The notes beneath the pieces are model-generated. The model saw only the letters and a list, made by a program, of their open reading frames with translations, was not told the origin of the DNA and searched no databases. Below are positions 16,171 through 25,753 of a stretch of DNA of 64,000 nt, in pieces. Positions within the stretch are counted from its first letter, which is position 1. Every line of letters starts with the position of its first letter. Made by a program: the position numbers and the translations under genes. Source of the DNA: an uncultured Acetatifactor sp. (GTDB taxonomy: Bacteria; Bacillota; Clostridia; Lachnospirales; Lachnospiraceae); the NCBI GenBank assembly GCA_910577665.1, contig CAJTOJ010000003.1, positions 120,852 to 184,851 of the forward strand, written 5' to 3'.

Positions 16171-19131
16171 TCAGAAAAGACTGCACCGTCCAACTTCCAC
16201 GAAAATGCTTTCCTCCTTCCTGTCCATCCCCTTTACAGTGATTTCCCACGCTTTTCCGTCATTTTCTTCCACCGCAACTGATTCAAAATCTTTGCACAGA
16301 ACTTTCTTTATCCGTCCCGTTTCTTTTCCCGCCTCCAGAATCGTGATAAACCCGGCGCTTTTCCCACGGGCAGAAAAACTAACTGTCTTTTTCCATGGCT
16401 CCTGTAAATGTCCTTCTGTCTCCTTGCGGTTCTGCTCCGTGAAAGAATCCCCTTTCTGCGGATACCTTCCTATGGTGATACTACCCTTAAGTGGATATGC
16501 CCTCCATATGGCCGTCTCCGGCACAGGATCCAGTATATCCCTGCCCTCCTCCATCTGCCTGGCCCCTGTAAACCGCAGGCATACCGGGCCATCCACCTGT
16601 GCCTGGAAACAGTTCATGATAAACTGTCCCGCCCCGTAAGGATCCCGGTCAAACCGCTCCCTGTGGCGGAATTCCCTTTCCTCTTCCTGGTCAAGTCTGC
16701 CCGAAGGATGGTACAGACAGTCGTACCGATGTTCCTTTTTCCCCTCCAGGTAGTCCCAGAGGATACAGTAGCCGTGGAACAGGATCAGCAGCCTTCTCTG
16801 AAAAACAGGTTCTGAATATTCCCCGGTATCTCCCTGTCTTCTTCCCTGAAGCGGCTGTAAGATGTACCGTCCCTCTCTCCTGCATTTTTCCTCCGGAAAA
16901 ATATAGGGATACGGCGTCTGTCCCCCATAGGGCGGATCCATCCACACGGTAGTGGTCTGTGCGCATACTGCTCCGAATTCCTCTTCTGGCATCCCGTTCC
17001 CCACACCTGGCTCTGGCTGCACCTTCCCATGGGGGATATAGGCAATGCACTGGCAGGGAGATGGCTTCTGCATCCTTCCGTCCACCACCGTCATATTGTG
17101 TGCCATGGATGTCTGCACCCACATCTTGAATAGAAACGAATCATAGCCGTACCAGGCATACTCATTATTGTGGAACGTCAGATCCCCTGTGAGAAAGGAT
17201 GCCAGACTCAGTCTGTCAAAATGTCCATGATAGCCCCCATGTACGCCGAATTTCAGCACAGCCTGGTTTATACCGTCCCGCAGCACACATAGTCCTGCCC
17301 CCTCCAGCAGCTCCGTAACCTGTCCCAGTTCATACGCCTTCTCCTCCTCCGGCACAAAGATAAGCTCCGGTGTCCCTGACATACCGGCAATTTTACGGTA
17401 CAGGGGTTTACGGTACAGGTAGTATGCCTTCTTATACAATTCCTTGAAATCCTGTTCGTTGCTGTCATTGATGGAAAACAGGATTCCCTGCCTGGTCAGA
17501 AGCCTGGCCAGGCAGTCGAAATAATCTTCCAGGCATCTGGTAGTCCTGGTAAATGTTTCAAACCGCTGGAAGCTCATTCCCAGAAAGGGCTTCCCATCCT
17601 CTGCCCAGGTTTCCCTCATGGCCCAGGGGGCATGGAGAATGTTCCTGTCGAAGGAGGCCTGTACCTTCCTGTGCTTCAGAGAGATCCCGAAATGCTCCGC
17701 TGCATTCACAATATCGAAGCATAACTCCCCCACCAGCCTGGAATAGCTGGATGCCTCCTCAAAATACATGCCGTCATCCAGAAAAACCGATGCCAGTAAA
17801 TCCAGATAAGCATTATAGCCGTACAGGAATCTGTGGATCCACTGGTGATCCTGTATGGCCATGGCACCAAGAAGCCCGGCACCGCACTCCGCTATCTGGA
17901 AGTTATTCCCATCCCCGTCCGTAAGCCTCCAGCCTGCAAACTGCATATAGCAAAGCAGGCATTTTTCCATTTTCCTGTGGTCGTCCTCTGCAAAACAGTC
18001 ATACAATAGGTCATAACACATGGAAAGCCTGTTGAAGAATTCTGCCTCCTGGACCCAGCCGCCGCTCTGGGCGCGGTGAACCTTAAAATCCCCCCTTGCA
18101 TACTCTTCCCTGCTCTCAACGAATGTAAAGTAGGAGGTCTTTGTGTGCAGGTATCCCCTGTCCTCGTCCAGGAAACCAGCAAAAAACTGCATTGCCTTCT
18201 GTAGGTATTCCTCTTTCCCGGTTATCTTCCATGCCACGGTAGTCCGAAACAGATCGTTCTGGGCATAGGAAGGATAGACGAATCCTTCCGATTCCGCTGC
18301 TTCCGGTACCTTCCAGGAAGATGCCCCCTGCTCATATTCCTGCCGGAATGCCTGGCGCAGGCTTTCGCTGCCCAGGATCTCCTCCCTTCTCTTCTCCCAT
18401 TCCCCTTCCTCCAGCACCAGGTAGGGATGCTTCTTCCTGTTGGAAGCATATAACACGGCCTTCTTCGCCTGGAGGGCATCCCCGTCAGGAATGAACCGGA
18501 GTACTACCTTCTCCACCCCGCCTGCCGGAATATCTTCTGTCAAGGTAATCCTTATCACACACTCTTTTTTCTCTCCGCCTTCCAGGATGCAGTAAGCCGG
18601 ACAGGAAACGGGCAGACACTCCCTGCCATATTTCTCCTGGCAGATATTGACTGCCCAGGTTCTGGAGGACTTATTATGAAGCATGACCGAATAGGCCAGT
18701 TCCTCTCCTGCATTGCCCACAAGGGAATTCCTGTCCACCTGGAGGTCAAAGGTTCCGAACCGGTCCACACGGACGCTTCTTAAGATCACCGGGCCTCCGG
18801 ACAGGAGCCGGAACGACACAGCATCCAGGTATTTCAGGAAGGCCCCCACCATCTGCCGGAATGCAAACTGTCCGAAAGGCATCTCCACCTTATGTATCCC
18901 CTTCCCGCAGATCACCACACTGCCTTGAATACCGGGAAAAAACTCCGGTCTGGCAATTTCCAGGGGATACAAAGTTACCTGCAACTCTGCCACTCCCTCC
19001 TCTGGAAGCTCTGCCTCCAAGCTGATCCCGTCCTGCCCGGATACATCCGTAACCTGCCTTAGGGTCAGGCGCTGCTCCGGTTCTCCCTCACGCAGTACCA
19101 CTGGCATCCCGTCCCAAAACATATTTTCCAT
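16171..19131 (-). CDS. Heparinase II/III-like polysaccharide lyase 1
   Basis: 986 aa, longer than most PL12/PL15/PL17/PL21 enzymes. The first about 230 residues look like beta-sandwich modules. A long helical (alpha/alpha toroid) part follows, with the pattern AQSGGWVQEAEFFNRL around 350 and a conserved NDSNE. The heparinase II/III beta domain begins around 620 with GVHGGYHGHFDRLSL and AHNMTVVDGRMQ, where His, Asp and the AHN-VVDG motif are typical. No signal peptide is visible, so it probably acts in the cytoplasm on imported oligosaccharides. It is the last gene of the ten-gene uptake operon. A hairpin repeat stands immediately upstream, and GGGGG serves as ribosome binding site. Confidence 0.85.
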   Translation of the reverse strand: MENMFWDGMPVVLREGEPEQRLTLRQVTDVSGQDGISLEAELPEEGVAELQVTLYPLEIARPEFFPGIQGSVVICGKGIHKVEMPFGQFAFRQMVGAFLKYLDAVSFRLLSGGPVILRSVRVDRFGTFDLQVDRNSLVGNAGEELAYSVMLHNKSSRTWAVNICQEKYGRECLPVSCPAYCILEGGEKKECVIRITLTEDIPAGGVEKVVLRFIPDGDALQAKKAVLYASNRKKHPYLVLEEGEWEKRREEILGSESLRQAFRQEYEQGASSWKVPEAAESEGFVYPSYAQNDLFRTTVAWKITGKEEYLQKAMQFFAGFLDEDRGYLHTKTSYFTFVESREEYARGDFKVHRAQSGGWVQEAEFFNRLSMCYDLLYDCFAEDDHRKMEKCLLCYMQFAGWRLTDGDGNNFQIAECGAGLLGAMAIQDHQWIHRFLYGYNAYLDLLASVFLDDGMYFEEASSYSRLVGELCFDIVNAAEHFGISLKHRKVQASFDRNILHAPWAMRETWAEDGKPFLGMSFQRFETFTRTTRCLEDYFDCLARLLTRQGILFSINDSNEQDFKELYKKAYYLYRKPLYRKIAGMSGTPELIFVPEEEKAYELGQVTELLEGAGLCVLRDGINQAVLKFGVHGGYHGHFDRLSLASFLTGDLTFHNNEYAWYGYDSFLFKMWVQTSMAHNMTVVDGRMQKPSPCQCIAYIPHGKVQPEPGVGNGMPEEEFGAVCAQTTTVWMDPPYGGQTPYPYIFPEEKCRREGRYILQPLQGRRQGDTGEYSEPVFQRRLLILFHGYCILWDYLEGKKEHRYDCLYHPSGRLDQEEEREFRHRERFDRDPYGAGQFIMNCFQAQVDGPVCLRFTGARQMEEGRDILDPVPETAIWRAYPLKGSITIGRYPQKGDSFTEQNRKETEGHLQEPWKKTVSFSARGKSAGFITILEAGKETGRIKKVLCKDFESVAVEENDGKAWEITVKGMDRKEESIFVEVGRCSLF

Positions 19132-19144
19132 TTATATACCCCCG

Positions 19145-19219
19145 TATGCGCTTCAGCGCATATACCAGTCTAAATCTGAAAGTTTACTTTCAAACTTATC
19201 CCGTACCCGCTTCAGCGGG
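19145..19219 (-). repeat. Leader-hairpin repeat, double copy upstream of heparinase-like gene
   Basis: Three palindromes in a row: TATGCGCT-TC-AGCGCATA (19145-19162), GAAAGTTTACTTTC (19178-19191) and CCCGCT-TC-AGCGGG (19206-19219). The outer two share the flank ATACCA(G/A)TCTA. The middle one corresponds to the second palindrome in the etfA copy, so this is the most complete version of the element. Confidence 0.75.
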
Positions 19220-19267
19220 CATACCAATCTATATCCGAAACTACACTGTGGCGCCGGACATTGGTTT

Positions 19268-19307
19268 AAAAGGCAGCAGGAATCTGTTACCATCCATGCT
19301 GCCTTTT
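19268..19307 (-). terminator. Internal terminator between binding protein and lyase genes
   Basis: AAAAGGCAGC (19268-19277) pairs with GCTGCCTTTT (19298-19307), ending in TTTTAAA on the leftward strand. It lies 43 bases after the binding protein stop, so transcription into the lyase gene would be reduced. Confidence 0.65.
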
Positions 19308-19350
19308 ATGTCCCGGCTACTTCTATGGCCGCTGTTTTCCGCAAAGGTAG

Positions 19351-20760
19351 TTATTTCTGTAAAGCGGCGTTATATGCTTCAACCTCACCCTCCAGCTGAC
19401 TCTTGTAAGTCTCAATGATGGTCTGCGCAGGTGTGCCCTCCTGGGCCTCCCCTTCGCCTGCGCCCACACTGACACCCTCATATTCCCTTCTCTGAGGGAT
19501 GATCTTCGTCATGATCGTGTTCAATCTTTCTATCTGCTCAGCATCACACAGTTTCTCCAGTTCCTGGGTACCGGCATCCTTGGCGTACTGGCAGATCATG
19601 GAAGCCAGTACGGCGGCACCTTCCGGATTGGTTGCACTGGCGGAAAGTGCAAAACCATTGTCCCACACAGGCGTGGTAGCCTGCCTTCCGTCATAGGTGG
19701 GAAGGGGCACAAAGTCAAACTTGTCCGATCCCTCATAGCCTTCCCCTCCGGGAAGCCACGCAGCAATGTTTGCCTCAGACATCATGGCGCATACTCTTCT
19801 CTCCACCCACTGGCCATCCGTGTCGCAGCCCTCACGTGCACCAGGGATGGCAGCATAGGCCGTCAGGAATTCATAATACTGGATCATCTCCGGTGTATCA
19901 ATGCTGGCCGCCAGTTCTCCGTTACCCACCTCGTATACCTGCATGGCATCATTGGCATATCCGATGTTCTGTCGCTTTACCCTGCTTGGTTCCAGCCCCC
20001 ACTGGTCCACCTGCCCGTCACCGTCTGTATCCCTGGTGAAATAGGTTATATACTCCAGCAGCTTGTCATAGGTCCACTCACCCTTATTGTACAGTTCTGT
20101 AGGTGTCTCCAGGCTCTCCTCCTCAAACATAGTCACATTGTAGAAGAGAAGATAGGGCTGTGTGATGGATGCATTGGTATACACGTAATGTTCCCCTTTA
20201 TACAGGAATGCGTCCACGGAAGCCGCATCACACACATTATAATCCAGGTACGCATCAATGGGCAGATACAGTTCGCTCACGGCATCCCCTGGAAACCGTT
20301 TGTTGCCCTCTGTGAAGACCAGGTCGATGGAGTCACCTGTCTCCAGGCTTTCTGCTATTGCATTGGCGCCCTTATTCCAGCCAACCGCCTGGATGGTGAC
20401 AGTTCCACCATATTTCTCCTCAAATGCCTCTATGGCCTGCCCGATGGGGTATGCGTAGTTCTTGGTATTGTAACTGCCATCCTCATTGTAGGCATCCCAG
20501 TACAGCGCAATGGTGACATTGGGATTCTCCAGTGTATCCACATCTGTGTAATGCCACTGTCCGTCCCCTGCTGTCTCGTCCTCCGTGCCTGTGCCCTCCT
20601 CTGTGCCACTCTCCTCCGGTGCAGATGACTGTTCCCCGGTCTGTGAACTGCCGGTTGCAGACGGCTCCGATGAGGAATTGGCCGGCGAATCGCCGCAGCC
20701 TGCCAGCAGGCCTGCACAAAGTGTTGCTGTCAGAATCATGCTTACTACTCTTTTTTTCAT
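19351..20760 (-). CDS. Sugar ABC transporter substrate-binding lipoprotein
   Basis: 469 aa. Residues 1-22 are a lipoprotein signal with lipobox LLAGC. An acidic Ser/Glu/Gly-rich linker (about 23-70) leads to a family 1 extracellular solute-binding domain: NVTIALYWDAYNEDG at its start, EAFEEKYGGTVTIQAVGW, a DGDGQVDQWGL calcium-type loop around 240 and the C-terminal lobe with NPEGAAVLASMI. It would deliver an oligosaccharide to the permeases encoded directly upstream (20827-22808). It is placed after the permeases in the operon, which is unusual but not rare for this group. Confidence 0.92.
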   Translation of the reverse strand: MKKRVVSMILTATLCAGLLAGCGDSPANSSSEPSATGSSQTGEQSSAPEESGTEEGTGTEDETAGDGQWHYTDVDTLENPNVTIALYWDAYNEDGSYNTKNYAYPIGQAIEAFEEKYGGTVTIQAVGWNKGANAIAESLETGDSIDLVFTEGNKRFPGDAVSELYLPIDAYLDYNVCDAASVDAFLYKGEHYVYTNASITQPYLLFYNVTMFEEESLETPTELYNKGEWTYDKLLEYITYFTRDTDGDGQVDQWGLEPSRVKRQNIGYANDAMQVYEVGNGELAASIDTPEMIQYYEFLTAYAAIPGAREGCDTDGQWVERRVCAMMSEANIAAWLPGGEGYEGSDKFDFVPLPTYDGRQATTPVWDNGFALSASATNPEGAAVLASMICQYAKDAGTQELEKLCDAEQIERLNTIMTKIIPQRREYEGVSVGAGEGEAQEGTPAQTIIETYKSQLEGEVEAYNAALQK

Positions 20761-20826
20761 TTCTTTCCTCCTGTCTTTGCATAAATTATATATTATAACC
20801 TTTCGGGCTATAACCAGGTCAGGGTC

Positions 20827-21879
20827 TTACCCCTTTATACCGGAAGATTCCACACCTTCCACGAAATATTTCTGGGTGAAAACGTACAGGATCAAAGGCG
20901 GCAGGATAAACATCAGTACGGATGCGTAGGAAGTAGCCTCCCTTTCTATCCAGTTCCTGCCACTGGCCACATAAAGCCCAGCCGACACCATCTCCCCCAT
21001 CATGCTCCCGTCATTGGCATTCTGTACCGCTATGGACAATGGCTGGTTTCCCTTGTTGAAGAAGGAACCTGTCATCATAGTCTCATTCCAGTGCCATATA
21101 ATGGAGAACAGGAACACCGTCAGCGCAGATGCCCTGGCATTGGGTGCCATGATTCTGGTAAAGGTGCTCCACGGCCCGCAGCCATCTATCTTGGCCGCTT
21201 CCTCCAGTTCCTTGGGCATATTGCGGAAGAATTGCCTGTATATGTAGATAAACAGGCCTGAGCGGATGCCCACTCCCAGCAGGGAAGGCAGGAAGAAGGT
21301 CATTTTCGTGTCAACCAGGTTTATGGTGTAGTTGGTATAGGGCTGTCCTGTGAACAGCGCAATCAAGTGGCTGATCCCGAAGAAATCGAAGAACCGGTAC
21401 TGTACCTTCATGGGGAAAAATACCAACTGGGTAGGTACCACAATTGTCAAGATAACCAGGGCAAACAGCGGTCCCCGCAGCTTAAACCGGAACCGGGCAA
21501 ACCCATATCCCGTAATGGCGCAGGATACCACCTGTAGGATCGCACAGCCCAGGCAGAGCACCAGGGTCCTTCCAAAGGCAGGCCAGAAGTCCAGTGCAAT
21601 GACTGCCGCCTTGATATTATCCAGGGTCAGGGACTTAGGAATCCAGATGACGCTGGGATCCGAATACTGGCTCACCGGCATGAAAGTCTTGGTTATGGTT
21701 TCCAGCAGCGGGTATATAATGACATACCCCAGGATGAATATCAGGCCAAACCTCACCACGGACCATACCATCTTACCGGCTTTCATGGCTCCTTTTTTAT
21801 TCCACTTCCAGTCCTTTTTCATAGAAAACCTGAAGTTGTTTTTTTGTTCTGTTTTTTTGAAACGCATCAAAAGATTCAT
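20827..21879 (-). CDS. Carbohydrate ABC transporter permease (MalG/LplC type)
   Basis: 350 aa with six predicted membrane helices starting around residue 35. The EAA motif for ATPase contact is EEAAKIDGCGPWSTFTRIMAP around 250. The N-terminal about 30 residues are basic and cytosolic. AGGAGG is nine bases before the ATG. It pairs with the permease encoded immediately upstream (14-base gap). No cognate ATPase gene exists in the window; such systems often share an MsmX/MsmK-type ATPase from elsewhere. Confidence 0.92.
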   Translation of the reverse strand: MNLLMRFKKTEQKNNFRFSMKKDWKWNKKGAMKAGKMVWSVVRFGLIFILGYVIIYPLLETITKTFMPVSQYSDPSVIWIPKSLTLDNIKAAVIALDFWPAFGRTLVLCLGCAILQVVSCAITGYGFARFRFKLRGPLFALVILTIVVPTQLVFFPMKVQYRFFDFFGISHLIALFTGQPYTNYTINLVDTKMTFFLPSLLGVGIRSGLFIYIYRQFFRNMPKELEEAAKIDGCGPWSTFTRIMAPNARASALTVFLFSIIWHWNETMMTGSFFNKGNQPLSIAVQNANDGSMMGEMVSAGLYVASGRNWIEREATSYASVLMFILPPLILYVFTQKYFVEGVESSGIKG

Positions 21880-21893
21880 TGTATGGCCTCCTA

Positions 21894-22808
21894 TCAGTTT
21901 TCGTCATTTACATAGAATACATGTCTCGACATGAAAACCGAAACAGCAATCAATACCACAAAAGCAATGATACAAAGCAGCCAGCTCATGGCAGCGCTGA
22001 TGCCATATTTCGCATTGGTGTACTGTCCATAGCTCCACTGGATCAACGGGTTGGACACATTGGTAAGGGAATCTATAATGGAATAGATCACCACCACCAT
22101 GGTCATGGGCGAGATCCTGACCCATGTGATTTTCCAGAAACATTCCCAGGAAGTTGCCCCTTCGATCTGCGCTGCCTCATACTCTGACCGGGGAATGGAC
22201 TGTAGGCCGGACAGATACAGGATAATCTGGATCCCCGACAACCACACCACCTGGAAGACCCTGTTGGAGATATTGGTAAACAGATCCGTCACGGCTGCCG
22301 GCAGTCCCACGGAGTTCAACAGCACTTCCAGTCCCCCGCTGCTGAATACAAAGGCGTTGGTGGTCTCCAGCTCCGTGTCCATGCCATTTCCCTGGAGGAT
22401 CTGGATCACCACGCCACTGGCTATGATGACCGGCAGGAAGAACAGGGCCCTGGCAACCGTCCTGCCCTTGAACTTCTGGTTCAGCATAATGGCTACGAAC
22501 AGGCTGAAGATGCATACCAGCACAGCCTCATACCAGAAATTGCTGACTCCCGGCAGAAACGTGTTGGTAAAAAACCACACACTGTCCTCAAAGGGCTTCT
22601 TGAAATTGCTGATCCCGCTAAACTCCGTGCTGATCCCGGTGGGCTTAAACATGACCTCGCTAAATGCATACCTGATGGATGTGAGCAGGGGCCTTAAGAA
22701 CAGGGCCAGGAATCCGATCAGCCATGGAAGGATGAACAGATATCCATATCTCGCCTCATTCCGTCGCAGCCTGCTCTTTTCTTTCTTATTCCGCTTACTT
22801 GCTGTCAC
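21894..22808 (-). CDS. Carbohydrate ABC transporter permease (MalF/LplB type)
   Basis: 304 aa from a GTG start with GGAGG five to seven bases upstream. It has a basic N terminus (KRNKKEKSRLRR) and six membrane helices from about residue 22. The EAA motif is YEAAQIEGATSWECFWKITW around 225. It forms the heterodimer with the following permease. A hairpin repeat lies directly upstream of the ribosome binding site. Confidence 0.92.
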   Translation of the reverse strand: MTASKRNKKEKSRLRRNEARYGYLFILPWLIGFLALFLRPLLTSIRYAFSEVMFKPTGISTEFSGISNFKKPFEDSVWFFTNTFLPGVSNFWYEAVLVCIFSLFVAIMLNQKFKGRTVARALFFLPVIIASGVVIQILQGNGMDTELETTNAFVFSSGGLEVLLNSVGLPAAVTDLFTNISNRVFQVVWLSGIQIILYLSGLQSIPRSEYEAAQIEGATSWECFWKITWVRISPMTMVVVIYSIIDSLTNVSNPLIQWSYGQYTNAKYGISAAMSWLLCIIAFVVLIAVSVFMSRHVFYVNDEN

Positions 22809-22822
22809 ACTTTTACCTCCGC

Positions 22823-22838
22823 GCCCGCTTCAGCAGGC
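22823..22838 (-). repeat. Leader-hairpin repeat, copy upstream of permease
   Basis: GCCCGCT-TC-AGCAGGC (one mismatch) followed by ATATCGATCAA. It lies between the stop of the DUF5696-like gene and the SD GGAGG of the permease gene. Confidence 0.65.
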
Positions 22839-22845
22839 ATATCGA

Positions 22846-25068
22846 TCAATTCACATATACAAAGTCCCTGGCTGGAACCAGGATTCCACCGACTTTCACA
22901 TCCGAAGTATTATAATTCACATAGACGCGGATGCCGTTGGAGTACGTGGTACAGTATACATCGCTATCCACCTGCCCGTGTCCTACGATCTGGGCCTTGG
23001 CCACCAGCCCCAGGATCTGGCTGGTCCTCCTGTCATACTCTGCCAGCTTTCCAAGCCATGTATCGTAATGGCTGCTGAAATAGGTATTATATCTGGTATC
23101 CATCAGCGTCTCGCTGTCAGCATACATCAGGCTGGCTGCCAGGCTGCTTCCAGTCTCCACTGCCTTGAGTACATTTGTGTCCGGTACTGCGCTTAAATTC
23201 AGCGGCTCCGTGGAATAGGAGACATACCCATGCAGTACAATCTGGCAGAAGGGGACATCCTCATCCTCAATGTCATATCCGGAGGAATTCATGGGCATAT
23301 TATAGATGTGGGTGGCATAAGGGGCCGTGAATACATTCCCGTTGTCCACCATCACGCCCTCGAACTGCCCCGTTGCTTCCTGGAACAGTTCCTTCCACAG
23401 TTCCTTGGCTTCACTCCTTGCAATGGCATTTCCCTTGTGGGAATAATCCGTATAAAGCATATTCCCCAGGGTGGACAGGGCCACACTGGCCCCCTCAAGC
23501 TTATCTGCCCCCTTCAGCATGGAACGCACCGCCTTCCCCACCTTGACAGGAGTCAGCACCTTCCATCTCTCCCTTTCGTTCTTGGTCAGCAGGTTCCAGT
23601 CATAGGTATATTGGTAGGCCGGGGTAGTATTCACCGTCTGTACGGCATCCCTGTTGACCGAATACCCGTTTCCACCCTCATAGAGATTCACAAAGTCAAA
23701 ATCCATGAACAGTTCAATCCCGTTTTCCCCTGCGAATTCCACCAGGCTTCTGTAGGCCTTTTTCCCACCCAGCTTTCCTTCAAAGGTGACCTTGCTTGGA
23801 ATCTTTCCCTGAAGCCCTCCCTTCTGCCAGCCCGTGTACTTCACTGCCAGGCTGTCCATCCCGGCCTCTTTCAGCAGACCCAGGATCTCTTCTGCCTGAG
23901 GGAACGTGGTGAGAGGTTCCATCACATCCACTTCCAATCCCAGCACATATTCCTCCACCTCCAGTCCTCCCAACAGTTCCAGGTAAAAGGGTGCATCTTC
24001 CACCCTGGCAGTCAGCCCTTCCCTCTCCACCAGATAGGACTGGTAGGCCTTTGCCATGTCCACGTAGGTCAGTTCCTGTGCCGACAGCAGGAGATATTCC
24101 ACACTGTAGGCCGGCAGGGAATTCTCCACCTCCGAAAGGGTGAGCACATTGGTGGTATCCACACTGCCCGTTCCAAACAGGAAAGTGGATATGGTAAAAA
24201 CCCGGTATGTGAAAGAGGCATATACATTGTTGTAGCTGTTGCCAACCCCGCTGGTCATTGCATTTATGGAAGCATCCGTGTCCCCCTTGGAGATCACGGC
24301 CAGGTAGCCTTCCTGGCCATTCGTAATGCCGAACACCGGCATCCTCACTGTTTCTGTAGCCTCCGTCAGGGCCTCTGTCACCAGCCCGTTGTCCCTTCCA
24401 TAGACATATTGGGAGTATGCGCCATAAGAGGCCTTGTCATTGTTAAAGTAGATCAAGGCTCCACTGCCATCCGGAACCAGGATATAGCCATCCTGTTCCC
24501 TGTCCGCTGCGCCGAAGAAGGGCAGAAGGGAGACTGTCATCAGGTAATAACCTGTATGTTCGGAATCTTCCCGGACATCCTGGAGGACAACACTGGCAGT
24601 CAGCCCTTTGTCCGTCAGCCTGTATTCCACCGGGATGGTAATCCCCACATCCTGGAATTCATAATTGTACCGGACACCCCCGCCTTCCAGGCACATGTAG
24701 GTAAGCCATCCCTTGTTCACACAGCCCACGGCACTGTTCCTGGAATTGCTGCCAGAGGAGTTGGCAGAATCCGCATATGTGATGTACAACTGGCTCTGCA
24801 GGTTAGTGGCGTCCAGTCCCTTGGCCAGTTCATCCTCCTTCTGGGGGTTGGATTCATACAGGAACCCGGTTTCCTTATTTAGGACGGCTATGCTGCCATC
24901 CTCATTTCCCACCAGTTCAAATTTCTCATTTTCATCGAATCTCATCTCGTATCCTGCCACAGATGATGCCGGGACACCTGTATCCGCTTTCGCAGGCATG
25001 ACAGGAATCCACAGCACCGTCATGCAGAGTGCCAGTCCCACTGCCAGAATCCTTGATCGCTTCTTCAT
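22846..25068 (-). CDS. Secreted DUF5696-like protein
   Basis: 740 aa. A signal peptide covers about residues 1-27 (MKKRSRILAVG ... PAKA). The rest resembles the DUF5696 family, which I place from the gene neighbourhood and general pattern: a beta-rich N-terminal half and a TIM-barrel-like C-terminal half (AEEILGLLKEAGMDSLAVKYTGW, GIELFMDFDFVN, DYSHKGNAIARSEAK, GVMVDNGN) resembling glycoside hydrolase barrels. I start at the ATG at 25068, which follows AGAGGAGTG; an upstream in-frame ATG would overlap the Yip1-like gene. Such proteins are regularly coded next to sugar transporters of Lachnospiraceae and Paenibacilli. The catalytic role is untested. Confidence 0.75.
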   Translation of the reverse strand: MKKRSRILAVGLALCMTVLWIPVMPAKADTGVPASSVAGYEMRFDENEKFELVGNEDGSIAVLNKETGFLYESNPQKEDELAKGLDATNLQSQLYITYADSANSSGSNSRNSAVGCVNKGWLTYMCLEGGGVRYNYEFQDVGITIPVEYRLTDKGLTASVVLQDVREDSEHTGYYLMTVSLLPFFGAADREQDGYILVPDGSGALIYFNNDKASYGAYSQYVYGRDNGLVTEALTEATETVRMPVFGITNGQEGYLAVISKGDTDASINAMTSGVGNSYNNVYASFTYRVFTISTFLFGTGSVDTTNVLTLSEVENSLPAYSVEYLLLSAQELTYVDMAKAYQSYLVEREGLTARVEDAPFYLELLGGLEVEEYVLGLEVDVMEPLTTFPQAEEILGLLKEAGMDSLAVKYTGWQKGGLQGKIPSKVTFEGKLGGKKAYRSLVEFAGENGIELFMDFDFVNLYEGGNGYSVNRDAVQTVNTTPAYQYTYDWNLLTKNERERWKVLTPVKVGKAVRSMLKGADKLEGASVALSTLGNMLYTDYSHKGNAIARSEAKELWKELFQEATGQFEGVMVDNGNVFTAPYATHIYNMPMNSSGYDIEDEDVPFCQIVLHGYVSYSTEPLNLSAVPDTNVLKAVETGSSLAASLMYADSETLMDTRYNTYFSSHYDTWLGKLAEYDRRTSQILGLVAKAQIVGHGQVDSDVYCTTYSNGIRVYVNYNTSDVKVGGILVPARDFVYVN

Positions 25069-25114
25069 ATCCACTCCTCTTTCCCTTTCGCCATATTCCA
25101 TGCCCTGTTTCCCG

Positions 25115-25753
25115 TCACGCCATCCGGTAGCTGATCTCACTGTATACCGTCATGAAGAAACCGTAAATCTGCACCAGAAGCCCGGAGACCAGGACCGCAA
25201 AAAATAACATGATGAACACCCCCAGCACTGTCAGCAGGAAGGACGCTATGGTCTTGGAAAGACTGTAGTCATGCAGGATGGACAATCCCAGCAGGAACAA
25301 CAGGAAACTCCATATCCCGGAAACGGAAACCAAGTATGTCAGGAACACTGCCTCATCGGATACCAGTACAAAGGAGAAGAAAAACCGGATATATCCACAG
25401 ATGATATAGGGAAGCAGGGCATATGCAACACAGATCCATATCTCATGCATCCTTCCCTTCCCGTCCATTAGGGTACAAAAACACCAGTTAGCCACTACCA
25501 CCATGGCAAAAATCACCACTGTGGTGAGCAATACCTGAACCAGGGATACCTCATAGAAATTCGTCCGGAAATCAAAGTCAATATATCCCCAGTTTAAGAT
25601 AGACAGGATTACCCAGGCCAGCAGGATCAGATTGGCCGCCTTCATGGAGAACTTCCTGTTGTTTTTCATCTCCTGGTAGCCGTCCACAGGATGCCGCAGG
25701 ATATACAGGGGATATTTCCATTTCGGCATGTTGGCATAAAATCCGCTCTTCAC
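25115..25753 (-). CDS. Yip1-family-like membrane protein
   Basis: 212 aa, starting with GTG at 25753, whose codon overlaps the TGA of the preceding gene (GTGA). AGGAG lies upstream. It has five or six hydrophobic helices from about residue 40 to the end and a short N-terminal cytosolic part with KWKYPLYILRHPVDGYQEMK, a pattern common to bacterial Yip1-like proteins. It stands between the propeller protein and the DUF5696-like protein. The strict coupling suggests the three act together at the membrane, perhaps as an accessory to the transporter; this is inferred from context only. Confidence 0.75.
   Translation of the reverse strand: MKSGFYANMPKWKYPLYILRHPVDGYQEMKNNRKFSMKAANLILLAWVILSILNWGYIDFDFRTNFYEVSLVQVLLTTVVIFAMVVVANWCFCTLMDGKGRMHEIWICVAYALLPYIICGYIRFFFSFVLVSDEAVFLTYLVSVSGIWSFLLFLLGLSILHDYSLSKTIASFLLTVLGVFIMLFFAVLVSGLLVQIYGFFMTVYSEISYRMA

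Noticed and set aside
23230..24882. A 550-residue open frame opposite the DUF5696-like gene
   Set aside because: It lacks a ribosome binding site, is rich in His, Gln and Ile without domain pattern, and is fully covered by a better gene on the other strand.
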